Position numbers and translations under genes: made by a program. From assembly GCF_002858745.1 (NCBI RefSeq), contig NZ_PJRO01000008.1:248001-312000 (forward strand): DNA of 64,000 nt, read 5' to 3'. The stretch is from Mesorhizobium loti (lineage in GTDB: Bacteria; Pseudomonadota; Alphaproteobacteria; Rhizobiales; Rhizobiaceae). Position 1 is the stretch's first letter. The number at the start of each line of letters is the position of its first letter. Positions 8,700 to 18,599 of the stretch are shown here, in pieces. Below the pieces are notes generated by a model. That model made no database searches. It was not told the DNA's origin and was given only the letters and a program-made list of their open reading frames with translations.

Positions 8700-11027
8700 T
8701 CAATTCTCGCTGATCTTCGAGCCCTTCATCGTGATGTCGCCGGACGCCTTGAGGCTGATGGTGCCAGACCCCTTGATTGAAATGTCCTTGCCCTCGATCC
8801 CGATCGACCCATCCTTCTTCATCATGATTTTGGCCGACCCGCATTTGATCAGGATCTCGTCTCCGGCATCGATCACCAGTTTCTTTCCGACCTTGATCGA
8901 ACTGTCCTCTCCAACGCTGATCGAGCTGCCCTTCGCAATACCCAGGGAATGGGCACCTCCGACCGTTGTGGAATCATCTGCGGCGATGCTGGCGCTGCGG
9001 GCCGCGCCGACACTGAATGTCTGAGCGCTGCCAATCGTGACACTCTGGTCCGCGCCGATGTTGACGGTCTGCCCGGCGCCGATGGTCCAGCTGTCCCCGG
9101 CTCCGATATCATGGCTCTGGCCGATCCCGACGCTCACCGATCGCGATGCGCCGATCGTGTTCGTTTGCGCTGCGCCCACGGTCCGCGCTTCGGCGGCACC
9201 GACCGTGTCCACACGCGCCGTGCCCACCGTCACAGTCTGAACCAACCCGACCGTCTGCGAATGGTTGGCGTCGATATTTTCTGTCGAGTTGGCGACGACG
9301 TGGATGGTCTCGTTGGCCTGCACCGTCAATGAGCGGTTTGCGCCGACTGTCTCGGTGTCGTTGCTGCCGATATTGGTGGTCTGGTCGACGCCGATCTTGA
9401 CCGTCTTGTTGTTGCCGACATCCTCGTCGAGGTTGTGACCGACGGAATGCTTGGCGTCGTGGTCGATGCGGTCGGACTGGTCGTGCTGCACCGTCTTGTT
9501 GCGATCATGCTTGATCAGCAGGTGGTGGTCCTTCTGAGCCTGGAAATTGACCAGCTCGGAGCCTGCCTTGTCCTCGAACATCAGTTCGTTGTAACCACCA
9601 CCGCCCTTTGACGAGTTCGATTTCCAGCCCGATTGCGTCGCGTTGCCCGGCAGGCCATACGGTGGCATCTCGGCGGCGTTGTAAACCCGGCCGGTGATGA
9701 TCGGCAGGTCCGGATCCCCCTCGATGAAATCGACGATGACCTCCTGACCGATGCGCGGGATCTGGATGAAGCCCCAGCCACTGCCGGCCCAGGTCTGCGA
9801 TACCCGCACGAAGCAGGAAGAGTTCTGGTCCTTCTTGCCGAGCCGGTCCCAATGGAACTGCACCTTCACCCGGGCATATTTGTCGGTGAAGATTTCTTCA
9901 CCCGAGGGGCCTACCACCGTCGCCGTCTGCGGTCCGCGCATGGTCGGCCGCGGAGTGATGCGCGGCGGTCGGTAGGGAACTTTGGTGGGGGCTACGCCCA
10001 GCACGACCTTGAAGTTCTCGCTGTGGGCCTCGTTCTGCGTTCGATAGCCCGGATCGAACAGCCGATATTCGGCGCTGATCACCAGATATTCCTGGTTCTG
10101 GTCGTCACGCGGAAAGCTCTCCAGCTTGAATTTGCAGCCGGAAAGAAGACCACGTACGGTCCCCACCGCCGTGCTGCGCTGGTGCACCGCCTGAAGTTCC
10201 TCGCGGCGAATCCCTGCAATCGTGTCACCGCGCCCGACATCGAGATGCGCTCCCGGCTGGCGGTAGTTTTCGCCGGAGGCTTCCTTGTGGCTGAACGGCT
10301 GTGCGGACTTCGCCATCAAATCAGCACCGGGCTTCTCGAAATCATAGTCGGTGTGGGCATAGGCACCCGGCCGCACCGCACTGCCCGGAATCCATTCCGT
10401 GATGTATTCGACGTCGCGTCGCGAACCTTGCCCTTCGAAGTTGTAAAGCACCTTGTCGTGGCCCGGCGCGGACTTCAGCTTGCTCATCGCATCGCAGAGC
10501 ACGAGCGTGTGCTTGCCCTCGTCATGTTCGAAGAAATGGAAGATGCCTTCGTGCTCGAGCAGACGCTGCACGAAATCCAGGTCGCTCTCGTCATACTGCA
10601 CGCAATATTCGCGCGACGGATAGGAACCTTGCAGCCGCTTCTCGAATTTCGCTGTGCCGTATTTCGAGAATATCTTCTCGACGATCTCCACAGCCGTCAT
10701 GTTCTGGAAGATACGGCAATCGGTGGTGTTGCCGAGGAACCAGAGCCACGGCCTGACAACCGCTTCGTAAAAGGCCAGCCTGTCTTCGATACGGGTAAGC
10801 CTGAACTCCGACACGAGACCGCTGAACCAACGCTTCGGGTCGGATTCACCCTCGACCGAAACGACACCGCCCAGCATCTTCAGCGGATCGATATCGTGGC
10901 TCTTCGAGACGAAGCCGACCGTATAGGCGAAACAACGACTGATCTCATCACGACCGATGAGATGAGTGAAGGTCAGCAGGTCGGCGCCTACCGGCGTCTG
11001 GACAACCGTGGCGCGTTCGTTCGGCAT
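8700..11027 (-). CDS. vgrG: VgrG (TssI) T6SS spike protein
   Basis: The 775-residue protein has the gp27-like head (LLTFTHLIGRDEISRCFAYT, YCVQYDESDLDFVQRLLEHE), a gp5-like OB domain with RVKVQFHWDRLGKKDQNSS and the VgrG hallmark QTWAGSGWGFIQIPRIGQEV, then a long beta-helical needle. The needle consists of about nineteen eight-residue repeats of the type TVGAxxxx. The C terminus ends in a short tail (TISLKASGDITMKGSKISEN), without an extra effector domain, so cargo is expected to be bound through PAAR-like and adaptor proteins. It leads an operon with DUF6484 and TIGR02270 genes and is divergent from the FHA gene. Confidence 0.95.
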   Translation of the reverse strand: MPNERATVVQTPVGADLLTFTHLIGRDEISRCFAYTVGFVSKSHDIDPLKMLGGVVSVEGESDPKRWFSGLVSEFRLTRIEDRLAFYEAVVRPWLWFLGNTTDCRIFQNMTAVEIVEKIFSKYGTAKFEKRLQGSYPSREYCVQYDESDLDFVQRLLEHEGIFHFFEHDEGKHTLVLCDAMSKLKSAPGHDKVLYNFEGQGSRRDVEYITEWIPGSAVRPGAYAHTDYDFEKPGADLMAKSAQPFSHKEASGENYRQPGAHLDVGRGDTIAGIRREELQAVHQRSTAVGTVRGLLSGCKFKLESFPRDDQNQEYLVISAEYRLFDPGYRTQNEAHSENFKVVLGVAPTKVPYRPPRITPRPTMRGPQTATVVGPSGEEIFTDKYARVKVQFHWDRLGKKDQNSSCFVRVSQTWAGSGWGFIQIPRIGQEVIVDFIEGDPDLPIITGRVYNAAEMPPYGLPGNATQSGWKSNSSKGGGGYNELMFEDKAGSELVNFQAQKDHHLLIKHDRNKTVQHDQSDRIDHDAKHSVGHNLDEDVGNNKTVKIGVDQTTNIGSNDTETVGANRSLTVQANETIHVVANSTENIDANHSQTVGLVQTVTVGTARVDTVGAAEARTVGAAQTNTIGASRSVSVGIGQSHDIGAGDSWTIGAGQTVNIGADQSVTIGSAQTFSVGAARSASIAADDSTTVGGAHSLGIAKGSSISVGEDSSIKVGKKLVIDAGDEILIKCGSAKIMMKKDGSIGIEGKDISIKGSGTISLKASGDITMKGSKISEN
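8900..9412 (-). repeat. Octapeptide-coding repeats of the VgrG beta-helix
   Basis: In the vgrG frame this stretch codes for tandem units of eight residues such as TVGANRSL, TVGAAEAR, TIGASRSV, NIGADQSV. The DNA shows matching 24-base imperfect repeats. In known VgrG structures such octads form the triangular beta-prism needle. The repeats are diverged at DNA level, so they are an ancient structural feature, not a recent expansion. Confidence 0.8.
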
Positions 11028-11273
11028 GGGTCGTGCCCCTCCTGGACGCGGCCGCCAGTGTGATGGATTGAAGCCCCCGTTCTGTTAATTGCATCACGTT
11101 CGGGAACTTTAGAGCCACCGCACCGAAGCCCTGTAAATCTAGCACATGTTTGATGGAGGCCAAATAACCGTGTGGCCAAACCGCGCCCGGTGCATTCATG
11201 TGAAACGCGCCTCGCCCGCTGCCCTTGCAAGCTGCTAGAATAGTCAGGAAATCAGGTTCGTCGGCGGTTCCGG

Positions 11274-12350
11274 ATGTTCATCTCGCTACAGATCAGCAAT
11301 CTCGACAGGCTACCTGCGGGCGTCGTGACGAGCTATGCTGCCCGGGATCGCAGCTTCGAGATCGGCCGCGAGAGTTGCGACTGGACATTGCCGGATCCCG
11401 ACAAATTCATCTCGGGACGGCATTGTGAAGTCAGCTGCCAGGCAGGCGTGTTCTGGCTCCACGATGTGTCGCGCAACGGAACCTTCGTCAACGGCTCCAG
11501 ACAACGCATGACCGCACCGCATCGGCTGGCCGACGGGGACCGCCTTTTGATCGGCCGTTATGTCGTTGCCGTTTCGATCGACGAGGAGCGCGCCGTTACC
11601 GGTCATCCGCAATCCAGAACAGGGACTACGCAACGCGAGCCATCGCCGTTGACGGGCCATTCGGTTGAACCCGACAAGCCGTTCCTCACACCGATGGAGC
11701 GACATCCCACTCCAACAGCACCGATATCGACATCCTCAGCGCTGCAGCCCGATCCCGCCGCTCTGGTTAACCGGCCGATGGAAAGGGTAGAGATCTTGCG
11801 GGATATCGCCGTGGCGGCCGGCATCGCGCCAGACCTGCTGCAATCGCGCGATCCACATGAGGTCGCTGCAGAGATCGGCGCAGTGCTGAGGATCTCAGTC
11901 GAGCAGTTGTCGCTGCTGCTCAAGGCGCGCGCCGCCGCCAAGGTGCTCGCCAAGAGCTCGCACCGTACGATGATCAGCGCCGAGGACAACAACCCGCTGA
12001 AATTCGTACCGGGCACCGATGACATGCTGGAAATCATGTTCGCCAGGCGCAGGGCCGGCTATCTCGATGCCAGACATAGCATCGAAGACGCGTTCCGCGA
12101 TCTGAAGACCCACGAAATTGCAACCTACGCCGCCATGCAGGCAGCGCTTTCCAGGCTGCTCGATGATCTGTCACCCGAGGCGATTGCCAGGAAACTGCCA
12201 CCGGCATCCTTCTCATCCAAGAAGAGCCAGGCCTGGGATGCCTTGGTCACCACCTGGCGCACCATGGAGGAGAAGCACGAAAACGGCATGCTGGATGTCT
12301 TTCTCGCCTATTTCGCCGAAGCTTACGCCAAGGCCGGGAAGCAGAACTAG
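11274..12350 (+). CDS. tagH: T6SS-associated FHA domain protein (TagH/Fha)
   Basis: Residues 25-100 form an FHA domain with the phosphothreonine-binding pattern FEIGRESCDWTLPD, ISGRHCEV and DVSRNGTFVNG. The C-terminal ~170 residues, rich in helices (NPLKFVPGTDDMLEIMFARR), match the TagH extension of T6SS FHA proteins. In Pseudomonas and Agrobacterium this protein, or TssL, is phosphorylated by PpkA and dephosphorylated by PppA to trigger assembly. Both enzymes are encoded in the same direction downstream. The gene is divergent from vgrG with 246 bases between them. Length (358 residues) is normal. Confidence 0.9.
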   Translation: MFISLQISNLDRLPAGVVTSYAARDRSFEIGRESCDWTLPDPDKFISGRHCEVSCQAGVFWLHDVSRNGTFVNGSRQRMTAPHRLADGDRLLIGRYVVAVSIDEERAVTGHPQSRTGTTQREPSPLTGHSVEPDKPFLTPMERHPTPTAPISTSSALQPDPAALVNRPMERVEILRDIAVAAGIAPDLLQSRDPHEVAAEIGAVLRISVEQLSLLLKARAAAKVLAKSSHRTMISAEDNNPLKFVPGTDDMLEIMFARRRAGYLDARHSIEDAFRDLKTHEIATYAAMQAALSRLLDDLSPEAIARKLPPASFSSKKSQAWDALVTTWRTMEEKHENGMLDVFLAYFAEAYAKAGKQN

Positions 12351-12628
12351 CCAGGCAAAGCGGTGTCGGCAGCGCAATCGCGCTGTCTGTGAGAAGTCTC
12401 ATAGAACAAGCCGCTTCTTTGATCATCCTGCTTTCCGATTTCAATCGGCCCCCCGTGCGACTAGAATGGCGCACGGGCGCTTGCCTGGCGGGCAACGCGG
12501 CGTGGCTTGGGGCGTGCAGCAATGTCATGTTTCGGCGGAAACAGCCTTTCGATCCGACCTGCCGCCAAGTCCCGGCCTGAAAAAGCTGGGCTCCTACACG
12601 CCCGCGGCACTTCGATCGTGGATCTCCG

Positions 12629-14128
12629 ATGAGCTCGACGGATGATCCCCCGGAACCTCCGGGCAGAACCGTGATCCGCGCGCCGCGGCCGAGGCAACAG
12701 CCGTCTGCGGCTCTCGAAACCTCCGGCACGCAAGGCGTTGCTGGCACTCCATCACCCGCCAGGGAATCGACGGTTTTCGACCCCGGCGGCCGGCAGATGC
12801 CGCCTGGCTGGTCGTCTGGCACCATGGTTTTTCAAAGTTCCGGCCCGAGTGTCGCCGCCAACCCGGCGCCGGCATTGCAACAGGACACTCTGCTCAGCGC
12901 TGCCGGCGGCGTGAAATACGCCGCTGTAAACCCGATCGTTGCTGCCGCGGCTCCCCTGTTGATGCTGCTCAGCCAGTTGCGGCTGATGCCGGTGGAGCGG
13001 GAAGCGGCATCGTTAGCGGAGTACATCGCGGACACAGTCGAGACATTCGATCGCAGCATGGCGCAAGCCGGCATTGGCGAAGAAGACGCGCGGATCGCGA
13101 AATTTGCCCTTTGCGAAACCACCGACGATCTTGTCGGCAACCTGCCCTGGCCGAAGGAAGGCGGCTGGGGCGAACACAGCCTGGTGGCGCGGGTCTTCAA
13201 CACCCAATCCACTGGCGCCGGCTTCTACGAAGCACTGAACAAAATCCTTTCCAAACCGGAAACGCATTACGACCTGCTCGAACTGATGCACGCTTGCCTT
13301 TCGCTTGGGTTCGAGGGCCAGTATCGAGGGCTGGCGAACAAACGAGAAACCCTCGAACGCGTTCGGCGCGATGTCTATGACACGCTTCGCTATTTCAAGG
13401 CGCGCGGAACAGATGACATCTCCCCCAGGTGGCAAGGCATGGCTGCGATGATGTCGAAGCCAGGGGCGCGGCTGCCGCTCTGGGCGATTGGGGCCGCCGC
13501 GGCGGCGCTGGTGACAGTAGTGTTCTTCGGGCTACGGGTTCTGATCACCGATGCAGGCGACGCGACCGCGGGCGAGCTGCTGGCTCTCGCCCCCTCGGCT
13601 CCAGTCACGATCGAGCGCGCCGGTGTTTCAGCACTCGCCGAAACGGCACAAGCCAGCCCACCATCCGCCCTCCCCGCCACCACCCAGATCGACCGCATCC
13701 GCGCAGCGCTTGCCAAGGAAGTCACCAGCGGCGGACTGAGCGTCAGCGCGAAGGGCGATTTCATCGTCGTGGAGGTCAACAACCAGCTTTTGTTCGCATC
13801 CGGTCTGGCAGAGCTGAAGGCGCAATTCCAACCTGTCGCTGCGGAGATTGCCAAGGCGCTCGATGCCGAACCCGGGCCGATCAAGATCGTCGGCCACACC
13901 GATAATCTTAGGCCGAAGAAGTCGAGCACATTCAAATCGAATTTCGACCTTTCGGTCGCCCGCGCGAAAGCGGTCCAGTCGACGATCGCCAAGCTGCTGA
14001 AGGACCCTTCACGGCTGAGCGTCGATGGCAAGGGCGGGGACGAACCGATCGCTGACAATGCGACGGCAGACGGCCGCGCCAAGAACCGCCGCGTCGATGT
14101 GATGATCCAGAAGGAGGAGACGTTGTGA
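12629..14128 (+). CDS. tssL: TssL (DotU/IcmH) with C-terminal OmpA peptidoglycan-binding domain
   Basis: The 499-residue protein has a Pro-rich cytoplasmic N terminus, a DotU domain from about residue 105 to 260 (PLLMLLSQLRLMP, then LCETTDDLV and SLVARVFN), one membrane span around 284-308, and an OmpA/MotB-like domain at the C terminus. The last carries the diaminopimelate-binding pattern VGHTDN and ARAKAVQS. This extended TssL anchors the membrane complex to the cell wall itself. In the alphaproteobacterial system studied, TssL is the PpkA substrate. It is 25 bases upstream of the complete tssM and in the same operon. Confidence 0.93.
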   Translation: MSSTDDPPEPPGRTVIRAPRPRQQPSAALETSGTQGVAGTPSPARESTVFDPGGRQMPPGWSSGTMVFQSSGPSVAANPAPALQQDTLLSAAGGVKYAAVNPIVAAAAPLLMLLSQLRLMPVEREAASLAEYIADTVETFDRSMAQAGIGEEDARIAKFALCETTDDLVGNLPWPKEGGWGEHSLVARVFNTQSTGAGFYEALNKILSKPETHYDLLELMHACLSLGFEGQYRGLANKRETLERVRRDVYDTLRYFKARGTDDISPRWQGMAAMMSKPGARLPLWAIGAAAAALVTVVFFGLRVLITDAGDATAGELLALAPSAPVTIERAGVSALAETAQASPPSALPATTQIDRIRAALAKEVTSGGLSVSAKGDFIVVEVNNQLLFASGLAELKAQFQPVAAEIAKALDAEPGPIKIVGHTDNLRPKKSSTFKSNFDLSVARAKAVQSTIAKLLKDPSRLSVDGKGGDEPIADNATADGRAKNRRVDVMIQKEETL

Positions 14129-14153
14129 GCAGGCGCGCCCGGGAACGGAACTG

Positions 14154-17100
14154 ATGCGTTGGATGCCGCGGATATTCAGCATGCTCGCGCTCGCCGGCGT
14201 CTCGGCCGCCATGTGGTATGCCGGACCGCTGGTTCGCTTCGCCGACAGCCGTCCGCTCGGCTCAGTGTGGCTGCGGGCAACGATCATCGGAATAACGGTT
14301 GCAGTGCTCGCGCTGTTCTACGGCATCCGCTTCTGGCGCAGGCGCAAGGCCCAAAAAGCGCTCGAAACAGCCATCGTGCGCGGCGACGAGCGCAACGACG
14401 ATGCACAAGTGCTCGAAACACGCATGAGCGAAGCCATCGCGACGCTGAAGCGGACGAACGGCAGGCGCAATTTTCTCTACGATATCCCCTGGTACATCGT
14501 CATCGGCCCTCCCGGTGCGGGCAAGACGACGGCACTGGTCAAATCCGGGCTGAAATTTCCACTGGCAGGCTCCGGCGATGCCCAGCCTTTGGCTGGTGTC
14601 GGTGGCACGCGATCCTGCGACTGGTGGTTCACCGACGAAGCAGTCCTGATAGACACGGCCGGGCGCTACACGACGTTTGAGTCGAACGCGGAACGCGACA
14701 AGGCGAGTTGGCTCGCCTTCCTTGGATTGTTGAAGAAACACCGCACCAGACAACCGATCAACGGCGTGATCCTCGCTATCAGCCTCGCCGACCTGATCAG
14801 CTTCGACGACCAGAAACTCGACGTGCATGTCACCGAAATAAGGAGCCGCCTGCGCGAACTTTACGAGACACTGAAGATCCAGTTCCCGGTCTATCTGCTG
14901 TTCACCAAGGCTGATCTGGTCTCGGGTTTCATGGAGTATTTCGGCGACTTCGACGAGACGCGCAGGCGCAAGGTGTGGGGCGCGACATTCCAGACCGCCG
15001 ACCGCACCAGGAACATGGTCGGTGAGGCACCTGTCGAATTCGACGGGCTGGTAAAGCGTCTGGCCGAAGAGGTTGTCGACCGACTGCAGGAAGAGACCGA
15101 TCCGGTTGCGCGGATCGCCATATTCGGCTTCCCGGCTCAATTCGGCGCGCTCAGGAACCGGATAACGCATTTCATCGACAGCCTGTTCGATGTCTCCCGA
15201 TCGCAGGTTAATGTCAGCCTGCGGGGGCTCTATTTCTCGTCTGGCACTCAGGAAGGAACGCCGTTCGATCAAGTGCTGGGCGCGATCGGGCGCAGTTTCG
15301 GCGGTACCTCGCAGGCACACCTTTCAGGCACCGGAAAGAGTTTCTTCCTCCACGATCTGCTGGCCAATGTGATCTTCCCGGAGTCGGGCTGGGTCTCCTT
15401 CGACAAGGTCGCCGAACGGCGCGCCAGACTGGCCAGATTCGGCAGCCTGGCGGTGATCGCGCTGGCAGCCTTGGCGGCGCTCGGCATTCTCGGCCTCAGC
15501 TTCTTCGCCAACAAGTCGCTCATCGCTTCAACCAGGTTGGCGATGGCGCAATATCGTGACAGCGCCGATGCGCTACTCAAGAGCACGACGGTAACCGATG
15601 TCGATCTCGAGAATGTCATCGGGCCGCTTGATCAGTTACGCAACCTGCCGGCCGGTTTCGAAGGCGGCGATCAGGTGAAACCAATCGAAGAGACCTTCGG
15701 ACTCAGCCAGCGCGAGAGACTGCTGTCGGCTTCCAATACGGCCTATCGGCAGGCGCTGGAGCGGACCTTCCGCTCCCGGCTTCTGGTTCAGGCAGAGCGG
15801 ACGATCCAGGCCAGAATGGCCGATCCGGCAGCGCTCTATCAGCCACTGAAGATCTACCTGATGCTGGGCGGCAAGGCGCCGAAGGTCGACGACGAGTTGA
15901 TCGTCTCATGGATGAAGCAGGACTGGGAAGAAAACCGCTATCCGGGCGAGAATAACCGCGAGGGCCGCGCGCAGATCGAAAAACATCTGCGCGCCATGCT
16001 TGCGCTCGATGACTCCTACGATCCGGTCTTCGAACTCAACCAGCCCCTGGTCGAGGCTGCGCAGCGCTCGCTCGGGCGCATGAGCCTGGCTGACCACGCA
16101 TCGGCGCTGATCAAGTCGGCAGTCTACGCTGCAAGATTGGGAGAGTTCTCCATCTCGGCTAAAGCCGGCCCGGAGGCGCAGCTTTTGTTCGAACGCATGG
16201 ATGGCGGCGACATCGCCGATCTTCACGTCTCCGGCCTTTATACCCACGCCGGGTTCAACCGCTTCTTCCTGCCTAAGCTTTCGCGAATGGCGCAGATGCT
16301 TGTCGACGAACAATGGGTGCTCGGCGGCGGCGGCGAACAGGGCAGCATCGACCAGGACCTGCCCAAGCTCGGCCCTGAACTCATCGACCGCTACGGCAAG
16401 GAATTCGTCGCCATTTGGAAAGGCACGCTCGATCAGTTGAAGTTCAAGGCGATGCTGAAGGACAAACCGCAATACATCGCACTCTCGGCCGTTGCTTCGC
16501 CGGGTTCACCGCTCGACCAGCTGTTTACGGCGATCGCTGATGAGACCGCGCTGACGAAAGGCAACATCGCCTCCGAAGGCGAGACCGGTGGTGCGCAAGA
16601 GGACCTGGCTGGGATGGCCAAAGGCCTGGCCCGCATCGGCCTGCAGATAGCGGGGGGCAAGTCGCAAAGCCGTGCTGGCGCAAACTCAGCTCTTTCGCAA
16701 AATGCCGGCGCAAGCGTCGAGGCGCAGTTTCGATCGTTCCAGACGCTGGTCAGCGGCCCTGCCGGGCGCCGGCCGCTCGATGGGCTGACGCAGAACTTTC
16801 GCGATATCTTCCAGAGCCTGAAGCTCTCGGCCGATGTCCCCTCGCAGACCGAACGTGTCAACGCGAACCTGCGGCTACAGATATCGACGCTGCGCGCCAA
16901 TGTCTCGCGCCTGCCCAAGCCGCTCGCACGTATGGTGACCGCTGCGGCGGACGAGTTCGAAGGCAATGTCGCCGAGGCCTCGATGGCCAACCTCAACCAG
17001 AACCTCGATCAGTCCGTGACGCGCGCCTGCGAAGAGGCGGTCAATGGCCACTATCCCTTCGCCAGCGGCGACACGGAAGACATCCCGATGACGGACTTCG

Positions 17101-17684
17101 CCAAGCTGTTCGCGCCTGGCGGCCTGATGGACAGCTTCTTCGCACAGAACCTTGCGCCGCTGATCGACATGACAGGCCAGGAGTGGACCTGGAAACAGGA
17201 TGCCCGTTCGAGCCGCGGTCTCGCCAAATCGACCTTGAAGGCGTTCCAGTCCGCTGCGGAGATCCGCGGCGCCTTCTTTCCCTCCGGCGGCTCGACACCG
17301 TCGGTCAGCATCACCTTTACGCCTTTGTCGCTCAATGGCGATGCCGACAGCGCGGTCCTGAATATCGACGGCCAGACCGTCCAGAGCAGTCAGGCCGGCA
17401 ATGCGCCGAGCACGGTGACCTGGCCGAATGGCGTGGCTTCTGCATCCGTCAGCCTCAGTCTGGCGCCGGAAATGCCGGGCCGCGAGTCCGCCCTCAAATT
17501 CGACGGGCCGTGGGCTTTGAAGCGGCTGCTCGACAAGGCAACCATCACTAACAATGGCGGCAACACCGAAGCACGCTTCGTTATCGGCGGACGCGACGTT
17601 GCCTACACGATCCAGACAGGCTCGGGAGCCAACCCCTTCCTGCTGCCGGCCTTGTCCGGTTTCAGCTGTCCGAAGGCTTTTTGA
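14154..17684 (+). CDS. tssM: TssM (IcmF) T6SS inner-membrane NTPase-like protein, complete
   Basis: The 1176-residue protein has two N-terminal membrane spans (about 7-27 and 40-60), a cytoplasmic NTPase domain with Walker A GPPGAGKTT at 118-126, a third span near 430-452 and a long periplasmic part ending in FSCPKAF. The block GLYFSSGTQEGTPFDQ parallels the partial copy at the left edge (GLYLTSATQEGAPIDR), but the two proteins differ strongly elsewhere. Full family length and an intact P-loop suggest function. It sits between tssL and pppA. Why one locus keeps two TssM proteins is unclear: they may serve two spike types or one may replace the other. Confidence 0.95.
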   Translation: MRWMPRIFSMLALAGVSAAMWYAGPLVRFADSRPLGSVWLRATIIGITVAVLALFYGIRFWRRRKAQKALETAIVRGDERNDDAQVLETRMSEAIATLKRTNGRRNFLYDIPWYIVIGPPGAGKTTALVKSGLKFPLAGSGDAQPLAGVGGTRSCDWWFTDEAVLIDTAGRYTTFESNAERDKASWLAFLGLLKKHRTRQPINGVILAISLADLISFDDQKLDVHVTEIRSRLRELYETLKIQFPVYLLFTKADLVSGFMEYFGDFDETRRRKVWGATFQTADRTRNMVGEAPVEFDGLVKRLAEEVVDRLQEETDPVARIAIFGFPAQFGALRNRITHFIDSLFDVSRSQVNVSLRGLYFSSGTQEGTPFDQVLGAIGRSFGGTSQAHLSGTGKSFFLHDLLANVIFPESGWVSFDKVAERRARLARFGSLAVIALAALAALGILGLSFFANKSLIASTRLAMAQYRDSADALLKSTTVTDVDLENVIGPLDQLRNLPAGFEGGDQVKPIEETFGLSQRERLLSASNTAYRQALERTFRSRLLVQAERTIQARMADPAALYQPLKIYLMLGGKAPKVDDELIVSWMKQDWEENRYPGENNREGRAQIEKHLRAMLALDDSYDPVFELNQPLVEAAQRSLGRMSLADHASALIKSAVYAARLGEFSISAKAGPEAQLLFERMDGGDIADLHVSGLYTHAGFNRFFLPKLSRMAQMLVDEQWVLGGGGEQGSIDQDLPKLGPELIDRYGKEFVAIWKGTLDQLKFKAMLKDKPQYIALSAVASPGSPLDQLFTAIADETALTKGNIASEGETGGAQEDLAGMAKGLARIGLQIAGGKSQSRAGANSALSQNAGASVEAQFRSFQTLVSGPAGRRPLDGLTQNFRDIFQSLKLSADVPSQTERVNANLRLQISTLRANVSRLPKPLARMVTAAADEFEGNVAEASMANLNQNLDQSVTRACEEAVNGHYPFASGDTEDIPMTDFAKLFAPGGLMDSFFAQNLAPLIDMTGQEWTWKQDARSSRGLAKSTLKAFQSAAEIRGAFFPSGGSTPSVSITFTPLSLNGDADSAVLNIDGQTVQSSQAGNAPSTVTWPNGVASASVSLSLAPEMPGRESALKFDGPWALKRLLDKATITNNGGNTEARFVIGGRDVAYTIQTGSGANPFLLPALSGFSCPKAF

Positions 17685-17756
17685 GATGGTCTCACTCCAC
17701 AACAGCACCGACTTCAGCCGTCATTTCGATACTCTAACGCACGCGCTTGTGGCAAA

Positions 17757-18599
17757 ATGGCTTGGGTACGCAGCCCATCCTTCGTTACAGAGGACGCTCA
17801 CGAAGCGCTTGGTGGCAATTTGAGCACCGTCGCCCTTCCGGTCGAGAGCTTCGGAGTGAGCCATAAGGGCTGTGTGCGCGATCACAACGAAGACAATTAC
17901 CTCGTCGAACCGCAGACTGGCCTCTGGGTGGTGGCCGATGGGATGGGCGGGCATGAGGCAGGTGAACTCGCCTCCGCCAGCATCGTCGATCATCTGGCGA
18001 CGATCGGCATCGCAAGCTCGGCACCGGATCTTCGCGCCCGGTTCGAGGACCGTCTGAGCCGGGCCAACGCCGAAATCCGCAATATATCGCGATCGCGCGG
18101 CATTACGATCGGTTCCACCTTCGCAGCCCTGCTCGCCATGGACGGCCGCTTTGCCTGCCTGTGGGCTGGTGACAGCCGCATCTATCTGGTTCGCAACGGC
18201 CTGATCAACCAGGTATCGAAGGATCATTCGGAAGTTCAGGAACTGCTCGACCGCGGGATGATCAGCGCAGAGGAGGCGCTCACCTGGCCGCGCCGCAACG
18301 TGATCACGCATGCGGTCGGCATCAGCGACCAACTCAAGATCGACTTCCAGCAAGGCGTGTTGATGCCAGGCGATGTTTTTGTTCTGAGCACCGACGGGCT
18401 GACCGCCCATGTCAGCGATGCCGAGATCGAAGCGGCGGTCAAGTCCGCCGCGCCGCAGGCAGCGTGCCGGGGTCTGCTGGAGACGGTGCTGGCGCGTGGC
18501 GGAACCGACAACGTAACCATTGTCCTCGTCAAGATGGGCGGCGAGCGCAACGGGGAGTTCAATTCGGATCGGTCCGCAACGGAGGGCCTCGCAAGATGA
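17757..18599 (+). CDS. pppA: PppA, PP2C-family serine/threonine phosphatase of T6SS
   Basis: The protein of about 280 residues carries the PP2C metal-binding motifs: GCVRDHNEDNYLV, VADGMGGHEAG, LWAGDSRIYLVR, LSTDGLT and GGTDNVTIVLV. PppA removes phosphate from the T6SS FHA protein or TssL and so opposes PpkA. The chosen ATG gives about 25 extra residues before the conserved core; an internal TTG at 17820 is an alternative start. The stop overlaps the ppkA ATG (ATGA at 18596), so phosphatase and kinase are coupled in translation. All metal ligands appear present. Confidence 0.92.
   Translation: MAWVRSPSFVTEDAHEALGGNLSTVALPVESFGVSHKGCVRDHNEDNYLVEPQTGLWVVADGMGGHEAGELASASIVDHLATIGIASSAPDLRARFEDRLSRANAEIRNISRSRGITIGSTFAALLAMDGRFACLWAGDSRIYLVRNGLINQVSKDHSEVQELLDRGMISAEEALTWPRRNVITHAVGISDQLKIDFQQGVLMPGDVFVLSTDGLTAHVSDAEIEAAVKSAAPQAACRGLLETVLARGGTDNVTIVLVKMGGERNGEFNSDRSATEGLAR

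Noticed and set aside
8900..9412. Regular short repeats that could look like a CRISPR array
   Set aside because: They are in frame within vgrG, imperfect, without spacers, and code for the beta-helix octads.
9633..11063. 476-residue open frame on the plus strand
   Set aside because: It is a shadow of vgrG, rich in Arg and Ala, without any motif.
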